49,577 nucleotides of DNA from the NCBI GenBank assembly GCA_022843805.1, contig JALHMY010000076.1, positions 1-49,577 on the forward strand. The letters run 5' to 3'. The notes below the pieces were generated by a model that ran no database searches, was not told the origin of the DNA, and saw only the letters and a program-made list of their open reading frames with translations. Position 1 is the stretch's first letter; the number at the start of each line of letters is the position of its first letter. A program made the position numbers and the translations under genes. The DNA is from Fuerstiella sp. Lineage in GTDB: Bacteria; Planctomycetota; Planctomycetia; Planctomycetales; Planctomycetaceae. This document shows, piece by piece, positions 41,130 to 48,859 of this stretch.

Positions 41130-43865
41130 ATGCCCATTACCATTCTTTGTACTTCCTGCAGCGGGCAGTTTGCAGTTCGCGACGAGCTTGCCGGCAAACG
41201 CATTCGCTGTGTCAAATGTCAGGCGGTGGTCACGGTACCGCAGGCGACAGGTGAATCTGTCCCGGTCAGGAAACCGGTCCCGGCATCCGATCCGACTGCT
41301 GCTGTGAAGCCTGCTGCTGTTGTAAAGCCTGCCGCCACTATAAAATCTGGCGACGCTGTGGATGGACAGAATGTTCGGCCCACTGGCTCGGCGGTTCCGG
41401 TGGCACGTGTCATTCGTGCGACTGCTGTCACAGAGGATGCCCGGCGAGCATCGGAGCTGGTCAGGAGCGACTCACCGCCTCCCAGTACGAAATCAGTGGA
41501 GCAACCGAAGGGCAGAGCACTGCCAGCTGTGGAAATCGTTGAAGCGGTACCGGCTGTCATTAAGGATCAGGCAGGACCGGTGCGCAAAATCGCTGTGAAG
41601 CCGGATTCGCCACCTGAATCCTCCGTCAGGCTAACAGGCAGTTACGAGGATATCAAAAAGAAAATCATGGGGGCATTTGAATTCGACGAAATTGATCTGG
41701 TGCCAATCCCTCTGTCTTATCGATTCGGAATCCTGCTCGTCGCCTTTGTGATGCTTCTGATGCCAGTGCTCTATGCAGCACTGATTGGTGTGGTGGGATG
41801 GACGGTGTTCTATCACGCCACAAATCACATGTCGATGATATCGGCCGCCGGTGCTTCGACCTCAGGGCGCAACAGCGGGCGAGCCATTGTTTTCGCAATC
41901 CTGTTGTATCTTGCTCCGATTTTTGCAGGCGGCATACTCATTCTTTTCATGCTGAAACCGTTCTTTTCCCGACCTGCGAGTGATGGAGGACGGCGTTCTC
42001 TGAAGCCGGATGATGAACCGTTGCTGTTCGAGTTTGTCGACCGAATCTGTGATGCAGTACGTGCTCCCCGTCCTCGACGAATCGACATCGACTGCAACGT
42101 CAACGCGAGCGCCAGTTTTGGCGAAGGGATGCTCAGCCTTTTCGGAAACAATCTGGTGCTGACGATTGGTATGCCTCTGGTGGCCGGGCTGGAGCTTCGT
42201 CAGTTTGCCGGAGTGCTGGCTCACGAATTCGGCCACTTCGCTCAGGGGGCCGGGATGAGGCTGACTTATATCATTCGTACGATCAGCTACTGGTTTACCC
42301 GAGTTGTTTATGAACGCGATCAATGGGATGAGCGGCTGGAGAACTGGTCGCAGGGAATCGATATTCGTATTGGCTGGGTTTTCTATCTGACCCGGTTTTC
42401 CGTCTGGCTCACACGGAAAATACTGTGGGTGCTGATGATGATGGGGCATGCAGTCAGCGGATATATGCTGCGACAGATGGAGTTTGACGCCGATCGTCAT
42501 GAGGCACACCTGGCGGGCAGCAAAACATTCGCACGGACTGCGCGACGTCTGGCCATTCTGAATGTGGCCAATCAGGGGGCACTCAGCGATCTCGGCAGCT
42601 TTTACAGTGAAGGGCGGCTGGGCGACAATCTTCCCCGGTTGATCATGATTAATGCTGAACAACTGCCGAAAAGAGTGTCTGACAAAATCGACGAAGCAAT
42701 TGCCCGTTCAAAGACCGGAATACTTGATACTCATCCGGCGGACAGCGAGCGAATTGCCAGCGCAGAGAAAGAGCAGACCGCCGGAATTTTTCGAGTACCG
42801 GGTCCTGCCGCCGTTTTGTTCCGACGTTTCGACTTTCATTCCCGCGCTGTGACGTGGGATTTTTACAAGGAGATTTTTGGAAAAGACCTGAAGAAGGAAG
42901 AGATCCATTCGGTGGATGAACTGGTTGAACGTCAAAAGCAGCAGCTGGAGAGCTTCAAAGCACTTCGCCGATTTTTCCAGGGAGACTGGTCGTGGTATCG
43001 TCCGTTTCCCACTCCTTCCGCAGCACGTACCATGCCCGCCGATGTGAAGCAAACGGTTGGTAAGCTGAGGTCTGCACGCGAGACAATGCTGAAGAAAATC
43101 GTGGCCTGGCAGGTGGCCTTTAAGAAATTTGATGACGCTGATACTCGCCTGATTGAAACGACACTCGCCAGCAAATTGACGAAGGCAGGTGTGCGTGTGC
43201 GTGCTTCCGATTTTAGTATCTCGCTGACATCCCGTAACGAAATTGTCACAGCAGAGACGTCGGCGAGGAATCTTCAGGACGAGGCGGAAGGCCGAATGGT
43301 TCCGTTTGAGCAGGCCGCATCTGCACGTTTGTATGCGGGGCTGCAGCTTGCTCGAACTCCCAGCATGAAAGCCCGACTCGGTGAACTGGGTATTCTGCTG
43401 TCGGAGATTGACCAGCTTCTGACCATGTTTGCTCACGTCAATGAGCGACTTGGACAACTTTTGGATATCCGCGATGGCCAGATTACTCTTCAGCGATTGC
43501 TGGTGCTGCTGTCTGAAAATTCCGGGAAGGAGCCGCTGGTCAATGAAGTCAAAGCTCAGATGGCCGATCTTTACGGCCACATCTCTGATCTGCGTGAATC
43601 TGTGGAATCTCTGAAATACCCCTTCGATCACGCTCGAAGTGATATCACTCTGGCCGAGTACCTGCTGAAGGAACTTCCGGATGAAGAGGAGCCGATCCAA
43701 ATTCTTGAAGCCGCCGATGCCATTGGAGGTGCTCTGACTCAGCTGCAAATTCGAGTTCTCGGTCGACTGTGTCAAATTGCAGAACACGTGGAAGATATCA
43801 TCGGTTTCTCCCGGCTCGACGATCCGCCGGAACCGGAAGATGATGACGATGACGACGACGAATAA
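41130..43865 (+). CDS. Membrane M48-family zinc metallopeptidase with N-terminal zinc ribbon
   Basis: This is a 911-residue integral membrane protease. It has a zinc-ribbon-like start (C7-x2-C10, C27-x2-C30), then a Pro/Val/Lys-rich linker (~40-165), two helices (~199-228 and 252-278) and the M48 catalytic domain. The latter has HEFGH (365-369) as the zinc site and the downstream QMEFDADRHEAHLAG glutamate. The C-terminal ~350 residues are helical and end in a run of Glu/Asp (PEDDDDDDDE). M48 proteases such as HtpX act on misfolded membrane proteins. The gene follows the MacB-like permease by 103 bases on the same strand. A palindromic element starts 10 bases after the stop. Confidence 0.88.
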   Translation: MPITILCTSCSGQFAVRDELAGKRIRCVKCQAVVTVPQATGESVPVRKPVPASDPTAAVKPAAVVKPAATIKSGDAVDGQNVRPTGSAVPVARVIRATAVTEDARRASELVRSDSPPPSTKSVEQPKGRALPAVEIVEAVPAVIKDQAGPVRKIAVKPDSPPESSVRLTGSYEDIKKKIMGAFEFDEIDLVPIPLSYRFGILLVAFVMLLMPVLYAALIGVVGWTVFYHATNHMSMISAAGASTSGRNSGRAIVFAILLYLAPIFAGGILILFMLKPFFSRPASDGGRRSLKPDDEPLLFEFVDRICDAVRAPRPRRIDIDCNVNASASFGEGMLSLFGNNLVLTIGMPLVAGLELRQFAGVLAHEFGHFAQGAGMRLTYIIRTISYWFTRVVYERDQWDERLENWSQGIDIRIGWVFYLTRFSVWLTRKILWVLMMMGHAVSGYMLRQMEFDADRHEAHLAGSKTFARTARRLAILNVANQGALSDLGSFYSEGRLGDNLPRLIMINAEQLPKRVSDKIDEAIARSKTGILDTHPADSERIASAEKEQTAGIFRVPGPAAVLFRRFDFHSRAVTWDFYKEIFGKDLKKEEIHSVDELVERQKQQLESFKALRRFFQGDWSWYRPFPTPSAARTMPADVKQTVGKLRSARETMLKKIVAWQVAFKKFDDADTRLIETTLASKLTKAGVRVRASDFSISLTSRNEIVTAETSARNLQDEAEGRMVPFEQAASARLYAGLQLARTPSMKARLGELGILLSEIDQLLTMFAHVNERLGQLLDIRDGQITLQRLLVLLSENSGKEPLVNEVKAQMADLYGHISDLRESVESLKYPFDHARSDITLAEYLLKELPDEEEPIQILEAADAIGGALTQLQIRVLGRLCQIAEHVEDIIGFSRLDDPPEPEDDDDDDDE

Positions 43866-43875
43866 TGTGGTTAGT

Positions 43876-43973
43876 CGCTGTCAGGTAATAAGTGTCGCCT
43901 TTTGCTCCGCAAAAGGATGCACTTTCGCGGAGCGAAAGGCGACTATGGCGGAAACTTATTGCATTCCAGGTCC
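43876..43973 (+). repeat. Palindromic ~100-bp dispersed element, copy 3
   Basis: Closely matches 1033-1133, with a few substitutions such as GGTAATAAGT for GACAATAAGT and TTGCATTCC for TTGTTTTCC. It begins 10 bases after the stop of the M48 peptidase gene and is in the opposite orientation, relative to that gene, from copies 1 and 2. Confidence 0.85.
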
Positions 43974-43985
43974 AAACAGAGAACG

Positions 43986-44215
43986 GGGAGAAGACATGAG
44001 TTTCAACCGGTGATGAACGCTGATCAATGCAAAAAAAGTGGAGAACCAATGGCATTATCCGTATTGGACACTCATGCTGTCATTGCTCGGCGAGGTCTGT
44101 GGGATGAGCAGTGGCTGGACCTCAGAAACCATGAGCCATTATTAGCGTTCATCAGTGTTCATGAGCGGTCTAAACAACGATTCCGATCCTCGCACTTCGA
44201 ATCGTGCAGAGCCGT
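43986..44215 (+). repeat. Gene-tail repeat, copy 2 (frameshifted)
   Basis: After GGGAGAAGACATGAGTTTCA and GATGAACGCTGATCAA come about 35 codons homologous to the end of the gene at 9370-9942. In the matching frame they read VENQWHYPYWTLMLSLLGEV, then CGMSSGWTSETMSHY and a stop. The shared 3' flank CTAAACAACGATTCCGATCC follows. An extra A in the run near 44031-44037 puts the ATG out of frame with this segment, unlike copy 3. It is therefore a fragment and not a working gene. Confidence 0.75.
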
Positions 44216-44611
44216 TAAAATCAGGTTGAATGAACCGCGGATATCGCGGATGAATCACACCGTCACTCAGTCAGTTTGCCTGCGAGTACGTGATTCGCAG
44301 TTGAACGGTCGCAGTGAGTTTCGCGGGAATGGCGAGTCCATGTTCGGCTGTCCGGGCAGATTGAGGGCCGTTGGCAGAAAGATTTTTTGGGCAGAAAAAT
44401 TTGGGCAGCATGGAAGATCTGTCTGGCAGACGACTTCGCCGAATATCCCGCATTCGTCTTCGATTCATTTTTCTGCCCTGAAATTTTTCTGCCAAATTCG
44501 ACTTCCGGAAGTGGGTCACAAACGGCTCAGCGCCCATAACGGTGTGCCCGCGTCACGCATGAGACATCCGTGCGATTCATCTGTGTTCTCTGTGCGATCT
44601 GTGGTTAAAAA
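44216..44611 (+). repeat. Composite dispersed repeat, copy C (full set)
   Basis: This copy has all three parts in order: 5' flank 44216-44339 (as 31228-31351), core 44340-44537 with the GGCAGAAAAATTT inverted arms, and tail 44545-44611 ending TCTGTGGTTAAAA (as 31169-31231). It lies between the two gene-tail repeats. Open frames through it are not conserved among copies. Confidence 0.85.
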
Positions 44612-44704
44612 GGTTCTGCGGGAAATGAAGTGCGCGACTCAGGACGAAGCGAATGAAACAGCGAGGGATCTCCATGGCCGGACGTAAGCGTCAGCCAAAC
44701 AGAG

Positions 44705-44945
44705 CATGGGGAGAAGACATGAATTTCAACCGCTGATGAACGCCAATGAACGCTGATCAATTAAAAAAGGTGGAGAAACAATGGCTTCATCCGTATTGGA
44801 CACTCATGCTGTCATTGATCGACGAGTTCTTCGGGACGAGCAGCGACTGGACCTCAGAAACCATGAGCCATTATTAGCGTTCATCAGTGTTCATGAGCGG
44901 CCTAAACAACGATTCCGATCCTCGCACTTCATTTCGCGCTGAACC
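44705..44945 (+). repeat. Gene-tail repeat, copy 3 with 43-codon open frame
   Basis: A direct repeat of 43986-44215, separated by about 490 bases. From ATG 44746 to TAG 44877 it encodes an uninterrupted 43 codons, MNADQLKKVEKQWLHPYWTL then MLSLIDEFFGTSSDWTSETM and SHY. The part from KQ onward aligns with the C-terminus of the protein at 9370-9942 (KQSHHPHWTLRLSLLDEV). It ends at the run of A that is also the U-tract of the PEP-CTERM terminator. Whether the short frame is translated is unknown. Confidence 0.75.
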
Positions 44946-44983
44946 AAAAAAAAAAAGAAGCCATTCGTTTCCGAATGGCTTCT
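44946..44983 (-). terminator. Strong rho-independent terminator of PEP-CTERM gene
   Basis: On the minus strand: AGAAGCCATTCG, loop GAAA, CGAATGGCTTCT and then a run of T (A-run 44946-44956 on the plus strand). The 12-bp stem is perfect. It begins 49 bases after the stop of the PEP-CTERM gene. Confidence 0.93.
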
Positions 44984-45032
44984 ACTGACTCAGAGACTCA
45001 CGCTCTCCTGAGCATGATGGTCGTTTCGGCAA

Positions 45033-45596
45033 TCAGGCATTACTGCGACGACGACGAACACTCACAACACCGTAACCAACGGCACCCAGTCCGAACAGAA
45101 CCATCGAACCTGGCTCAGGCACTACGTCTGCAGTGAGACGGAACGCGTAGTTGGTGAATTGAGCACCTCTGGCGTTATCGTTTACGTAAGCGGATGCTGC
45201 GGCACCTGGGTCCTGCGACGCATAGCCCTGTGTTGGACCGTAGTACAGTCCCAGATACTTGCTGGAATAGTTTTCGGCGAGAATCGAGCCACCATTGTTC
45301 TGATTACCAGAATATCCAATAACCGAATACCAACCCATGTTGTTGATGTTCGCGACATTTGAATCGACGGTGGAAATTGCATAGTCCGATGCGACGCCAC
45401 CAAACAGCAGCGCGGCAGCTTCCTGTGCCGTATAGGCCAATGGGCCATTTGGCGGGGAGCCAAACCAGCTTGGACCGGCGTCAACCCGCCAGCTGCCAAC
45501 AAAGACAGCCGCCGCGTCCGCCTGCTGACTCAGCCCGCCCAGCAGCATAATCGCAGCAGCGGCTTTGAGTACCAATCCAGAGAATCTGTTCTTCAT
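45033..45596 (-). CDS. PEP-CTERM sorting domain protein
   Basis: An exported 187-residue protein. AAGGA nine bases upstream supports ATG 45596. The signal peptide ends at AAAIMLLGGLSQQADA (~28). The mature part is Gly/Asn/Tyr-rich and without cysteine (VFVGSWRVDAGPSWFGSPPN ... SVIGYSGNQNNGG). The C-terminus is a classical PEP-CTERM signal: VPEPGSM, a hydrophobic VLFGLGAVGYGVVSV helix, then RRRRSNA. Exosortase (EpsH/XrtA type) would recognise it, cleave it and pass the protein to the surface or matrix. No exosortase gene is in the window. The gene stands alone with its own strong terminator. The specific role is unknown. Confidence 0.9.
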   Translation of the reverse strand: MKNRFSGLVLKAAAAIMLLGGLSQQADAAAVFVGSWRVDAGPSWFGSPPNGPLAYTAQEAAALLFGGVASDYAISTVDSNVANINNMGWYSVIGYSGNQNNGGSILAENYSSKYLGLYYGPTQGYASQDPGAAASAYVNDNARGAQFTNYAFRLTADVVPEPGSMVLFGLGAVGYGVVSVRRRRSNA

Positions 45597-46141
45597 TCGT
45601 CGTTTTCCTTCAACATGTCAAAATGGAAAGTTGCCGGAGCGATGTCTGTGCAACCGTGTGACTTGCCCGACCAAAATCAACGATCGTCGTTCGTCATCAA
45701 CCGCAGGTTTTAATGAGGGCATGATAAACGTATATCAACGTGGCAGCAAGTTTTGTGCCACGGCTCTTTAGTTCAGGCGCCTTCACCCATGCTAAAAGGT
45801 ACGCGGGCAGTCGTTTGCTCAATGCGGGCATTGTCCGCACCCTCCATCGCCGTGACCGCTCAGCGACCACCGAAGGATCGTGGGCCAAAGTGATAGTGTG
45901 ATTCAAAATGAGAACAGATGTTTCAAATTGAGACGATTCGCAAAGGCGAACGGCGTGGCGTCAGCTCATCGAGTGCAATTCCTGCCTTCAGCCCGGTTGT
46001 AGGATCGGCACTCTGGCCCGTCATTTATCCCTGTGAGATCCGGATCATCCGGGAAGCAGGAATCGCAAAATCGCAGTTGCGCGGTCCTCGGAGGGCTGAC
46101 GCCACTCCGCTCGCCGGAGGTCAGCCCACGCTCTGCAATTC
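45597..46141. other. Intergenic region with one hairpin
   Basis: A 545-base gap upstream of the PEP-CTERM gene and downstream of the HD-domain gene. Apart from the hairpin at 46093-46127 I see no gene, repeat copy or clear promoter. The AT-rich stretch around 45700-45770 is the likeliest promoter region for the PEP-CTERM gene. Confidence 0.5.
46093..46127. repeat. Two-stem palindrome at HD gene 3' end
   Basis: GGGCTGAC pairs with GTCAGCCC, and an inner CTCCG pairs with CGGAG around CTCGC. It lies 15 bases past the stop of the leftward HD-domain gene. It may be a terminator stem or a dispersed GC-rich repeat; no T-run is visible. Confidence 0.65.
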
Positions 46142-46723
46142 TCAGGACGGATTTTCGCGCGGCTCTTCGGGGACCAGCCCCAGTTCGGAAGCGATCGGCT
46201 GAAGCGCGGCAATGACGAACGCAATGTGTTCATCCAGGTCGACCCCCAGATCTTCCGCACCTCGAACGATGTCTTCACGTCGCACGGCAGCGGCAAACGA
46301 GGCCTGTTTCATCTTTTTTCGAACACTTTTGGGTGTCAGTCCTTCAAGGCGTTCCGGGCGGACGAGTGCACAGGCCGTAACGAATCCGGATAACTCATCG
46401 CAGGCGTACAGAGTTTTATCCAGCCGGGAAACTCGCGGACAGTCGGGCAGATAGTCGGCATGTGATTTGATGGCATAGATCACATCCGGGGGGTATCCGT
46501 TCGCCAGCAAAATTTCGGCGCCCTTCAATGGATGATCGGGAGGATCCGGCCAGCGTTCGTAATCAAAGTCGTGCAGCAGACCAACGGTTGCCCACTTCTC
46601 CACATCTTCCCCAAATTTTACCGCATAGGCTCGCACGGCCGCTTCGACAGCCAGCATGTGGCGAAACAGGCTGATGCTCTCTGTGTACTGGTGCAGCAGC
46701 TTTAAATTGTCTTCTCGTGACAT
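46142..46723 (-). CDS. HD-domain hydrolase (metal-dependent phosphohydrolase type)
   Basis: This is a cytosolic 193-residue protein of the HD superfamily. The visible metal motif is His22 (SLFRHMLAVE), then His51-Asp52 (VGLLHDFDYERWPD), with GAEILLANGYPPDVIYAIKSHADY providing later histidines. The DDPPDHP-type segment and length match the short HDIG-related proteins often annotated as HAD- or phosphohydrolase-like; the substrate is unknown. It starts at ATG 46723, about 300 bases from the divergent SDR gene. In the upstream region CCTTTGAGCTTTTCCGA is repeated in tandem (46735-46770). Confidence 0.82.
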   Translation of the reverse strand: MSREDNLKLLHQYTESISLFRHMLAVEAAVRAYAVKFGEDVEKWATVGLLHDFDYERWPDPPDHPLKGAEILLANGYPPDVIYAIKSHADYLPDCPRVSRLDKTLYACDELSGFVTACALVRPERLEGLTPKSVRKKMKQASFAAAVRREDIVRGAEDLGVDLDEHIAFVIAALQPIASELGLVPEEPRENPS

Positions 46724-46734
46724 GGATTGAATGG

Positions 46735-46770
46735 CCTTTGAGCTTTTCCGAACCTTTGAGCTTTTCCGAC
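46735..46770 (+). repeat. 18-bp tandem duplication
   Basis: CCTTTGAGCTTTTCCGAA (46735-46752) is followed directly by CCTTTGAGCTTTTCCGAC. It begins 12 bases upstream of the HD-gene start, so it lies in that gene's promoter or leader region. Confidence 0.8.
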
Positions 46771-47023
46771 TGCGGATTTTCAGGTTTCCCGCTTCCGTTC
46801 ACAAATCCAGCCGCTTTTCTCAATTCGCTTTCATCATTCGGCGCAGGCTTGCAGGGCGTGTATTGTGTATCAGAGGGCATCGCCAGTCAAAGTCTGCGTA
46901 CCCGCGAAAGTCGGTGGTTTATCATGTTGAGACAGTGGCTTATGAGACCCACGGCCTGATCGTTCGCAACACTCGCAACACTCCAAGTAGTCCTGATTGA
47001 AAAAAAGGCAGGGCAGAGTCATT

Positions 47024-47728
47024 ATGAAAACGGTGCTTGTAACCGGTGGGACCAGTGGTTTGGGTCTGGCCATCGCACAGGGGTTCGCCCAATCCGGATG
47101 GAATGTCATTGCTGTCGGAATCGGGGCTGAGCAGGTGTCCCATCGTATGGTTTTGGATACGAGTCTGAAAATCGCTGAGCTGGATGTGACGGATTCCGCT
47201 GCAGTGTCAGATCTTCTGAACTCGATCGATCGGCTGGACGCGCTGGTTAACGCAGCTGGTGTCATTGCTCGAACGGCCGAATTTCAGCTGGACGTGTTTC
47301 AGCGGGTTTTGGATGTCAATCTGACGGGTGTGATGAGCATGTGTCTGGCGTCACGTGAAAAGCTGGCGAGTGCCAAAGGATCGATTGTCAATATCGCTTC
47401 GATGCTGAGCTTCTTTGGCGGCGGTGTCGTCCCGGGATATGCGGCGTCCAAGGGTGGTGTGGTGCAACTCACAAAATCTCTTGCGATTGCATGGGCGGCT
47501 GACGGCATCCGCGTCAATGCAATAGCACCCGGCTGGTTTGAAACGCGGATGACTCAGCCGCTGCGGGACGATCAGCAGCGCGAACAGGTCATTCTGTCGC
47601 GAACTCCGATGGCACGCTGGGGACGTCCTGAAGAGCTTGTCGGGCCCGTGCTGTTCTTAACCTCGGAAGCGGCATCGTTCGTGACCGGATCCGTCCTGAC
47701 TGTTGACGGTGGTTACTCCATCTGTTGA
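47024..47728 (+). CDS. Short-chain dehydrogenase/reductase (FabG-like)
   Basis: This is a cytosolic NAD(P)-dependent SDR of 234 residues. Cofactor loop TGGTSGLG (7-14), LDVTD at ~53-57, NAAG at 76-79, Ser126 (VNIASM), Tyr139 and Lys143 (GYAASKGG), then the standard IAPGWFETRM and SFVTGSVLTVDGGY end. ATG 47024 is preferred; a TTG 27 bases upstream extends the frame without adding a sensible motif. The next gene, 75 bases on, is a cupin of the dihydroxyacetophenone dioxygenase type, so both may act in one small-molecule pathway. The substrate is not determinable. Confidence 0.9.
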   Translation: MKTVLVTGGTSGLGLAIAQGFAQSGWNVIAVGIGAEQVSHRMVLDTSLKIAELDVTDSAAVSDLLNSIDRLDALVNAAGVIARTAEFQLDVFQRVLDVNLTGVMSMCLASREKLASAKGSIVNIASMLSFFGGGVVPGYAASKGGVVQLTKSLAIAWAADGIRVNAIAPGWFETRMTQPLRDDQQREQVILSRTPMARWGRPEELVGPVLFLTSEAASFVTGSVLTVDGGYSIC

Positions 47729-47803
47729 ATTCTGCCTGACTGTTGAATTGATTTTGTCCGGGAAATTCTGAGAAATCTGCGAATATATCAGGGGGCGAAG
47801 ACA

Positions 47804-48322
47804 ATGAGCAGCGAGGATCACTCAAGGCTTCCATATCAGCTGGCAATGCCTGCCGATGCCCGAAACGAAATCGTTGTGTCTCCGGCGTTACCGGAGGATG
47901 AACGCATCTGGGTACCGCAGGCGGAAAATGTCTGGTTTCGTCCTCTCTGCCTGAATGTGAGTTCCGGCTACTGGGTGAATCTGCTGCGAGTGCGACGCGC
48001 GGGAGTGCTCAGCCGACACCGGCACCCGAACCCGGTGCATGGATATGTCATCAAAGGAAAGTGGCATTATCTTGAACACAACTGGGTCGCGACAGAAGGC
48101 AGCTACGTCTATGAACCGCCCGGGGAAACTCATACTCTGGTTGTGCCGGATGATGTCGAGGAAATGATTACATTGTTTCAGGTCAACGGAGTGATGTACT
48201 ATGTCGATCCATGGGGCCGTCATCAGGGGTATGAGGACGTTTTTACGAAAATTGACATGTGCCGCCGCCATTACGAACAGGTCGGTTTTCCTGACGATTA
48301 TCTCCAGCAGTTCATCCGTTAG
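47804..48322 (+). CDS. Cupin protein, 2,4'-dihydroxyacetophenone dioxygenase-like
   Basis: A 172-residue single-domain cupin. The first cupin motif is RHRHPNPVHGYVIKGKWHYLEH (His72, His74, with further His/Glu), and the second is PPGETHTLVVPDD (His110). Together they bind a metal, usually iron. The overall sequence resembles the DAD-like cupins that cleave C-C bonds in aromatic ketones, but similarity to the family does not prove that substrate. It is preceded by an SDR in the same direction and followed after 45 bases by an M41-like protein. Confidence 0.82.
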   Translation: MSSEDHSRLPYQLAMPADARNEIVVSPALPEDERIWVPQAENVWFRPLCLNVSSGYWVNLLRVRRAGVLSRHRHPNPVHGYVIKGKWHYLEHNWVATEGSYVYEPPGETHTLVVPDDVEEMITLFQVNGVMYYVDPWGRHQGYEDVFTKIDMCRRHYEQVGFPDDYLQQFIR

Positions 48323-48367
48323 TTCAACGGGCTTTGTTGTTACAATCTGAATCTTTTTGGAACCGGA

Positions 48368-48841
48368 ATGTCCGATTCGTCAGCTGATCTCCATACGGCC
48401 TTCCATGAAGCGGGCCATGCCGTGATGGCTCTGATCTTTGGTCGACCGATTCAGCGAGTCAGCATTGAGCCTGATCAGAAGCGGCTGGGGCATTGTGCTG
48501 TCGATAAGGGTGTGTATCGACCATCCGATGATCGTCTGGAAGCGGATATGCTGATCCTGCTGGCGGGTGTCGCTGCGGAAGCCGTCATTGCCGGATCTTA
48601 TAACTGGCCTGGTGCCGCTCTTGATCTGCAGGGAGTACGGCGACTGGCCATGATGCGGGGAGGAGCAGAAAAGCAGGCCGAACGTCTGGCTCGACGAATG
48701 CTGTCAAGAACAGAAAATCTGCTGCAGCAGGCGGGAAACTGGCGCGCTGTGCAGCTGATCGCTGAGGAACTGATTCGCTGTCAGACGATCAGCGGACGAG
48801 CGGCCCGACATCTGTATGACAGAGCTCAGAACGAACCCTGA
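48368..48841 (+). CDS. Stand-alone M41-like (FtsH protease domain) protein
   Basis: A 157-residue soluble protein resembling only the zinc-peptidase part of FtsH. The motif HEAGHA (His13, Glu14, His17) is at the very start. GRPIQRVSIEPD and LLAGVAAEAVIAGS follow, with ALDLQGVRRLA matching the helix that supplies the third ligand (Asp) in FtsH. The AAA+ ATPase and membrane helices are absent. Similar short M41-like proteins exist in many bacteria without assigned roles. The start is inferred as ATG 48368, 45 bases after the cupin stop. It is followed by the tandem-repeat array. Confidence 0.75.
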   Translation: MSDSSADLHTAFHEAGHAVMALIFGRPIQRVSIEPDQKRLGHCAVDKGVYRPSDDRLEADMLILLAGVAAEAVIAGSYNWPGAALDLQGVRRLAMMRGGAEKQAERLARRMLSRTENLLQQAGNWRAVQLIAEELIRCQTISGRAARHLYDRAQNEP

Positions 48842-48859
48842 CATGGCTGCTTCAGGAAT

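Noticed and set aside
42708..43787. Minus-strand 359-codon frame opposite the M48 peptidase
   Set aside because: It is antisense to the helical C-terminal part of the peptidase; no signal, domain or ribosome site.
43902..44687. Plus-strand 261-codon open frame through the repeat mosaic
   Set aside because: It runs through three different repeat families whose other copies break the frame, and the translation has no protein-like pattern.
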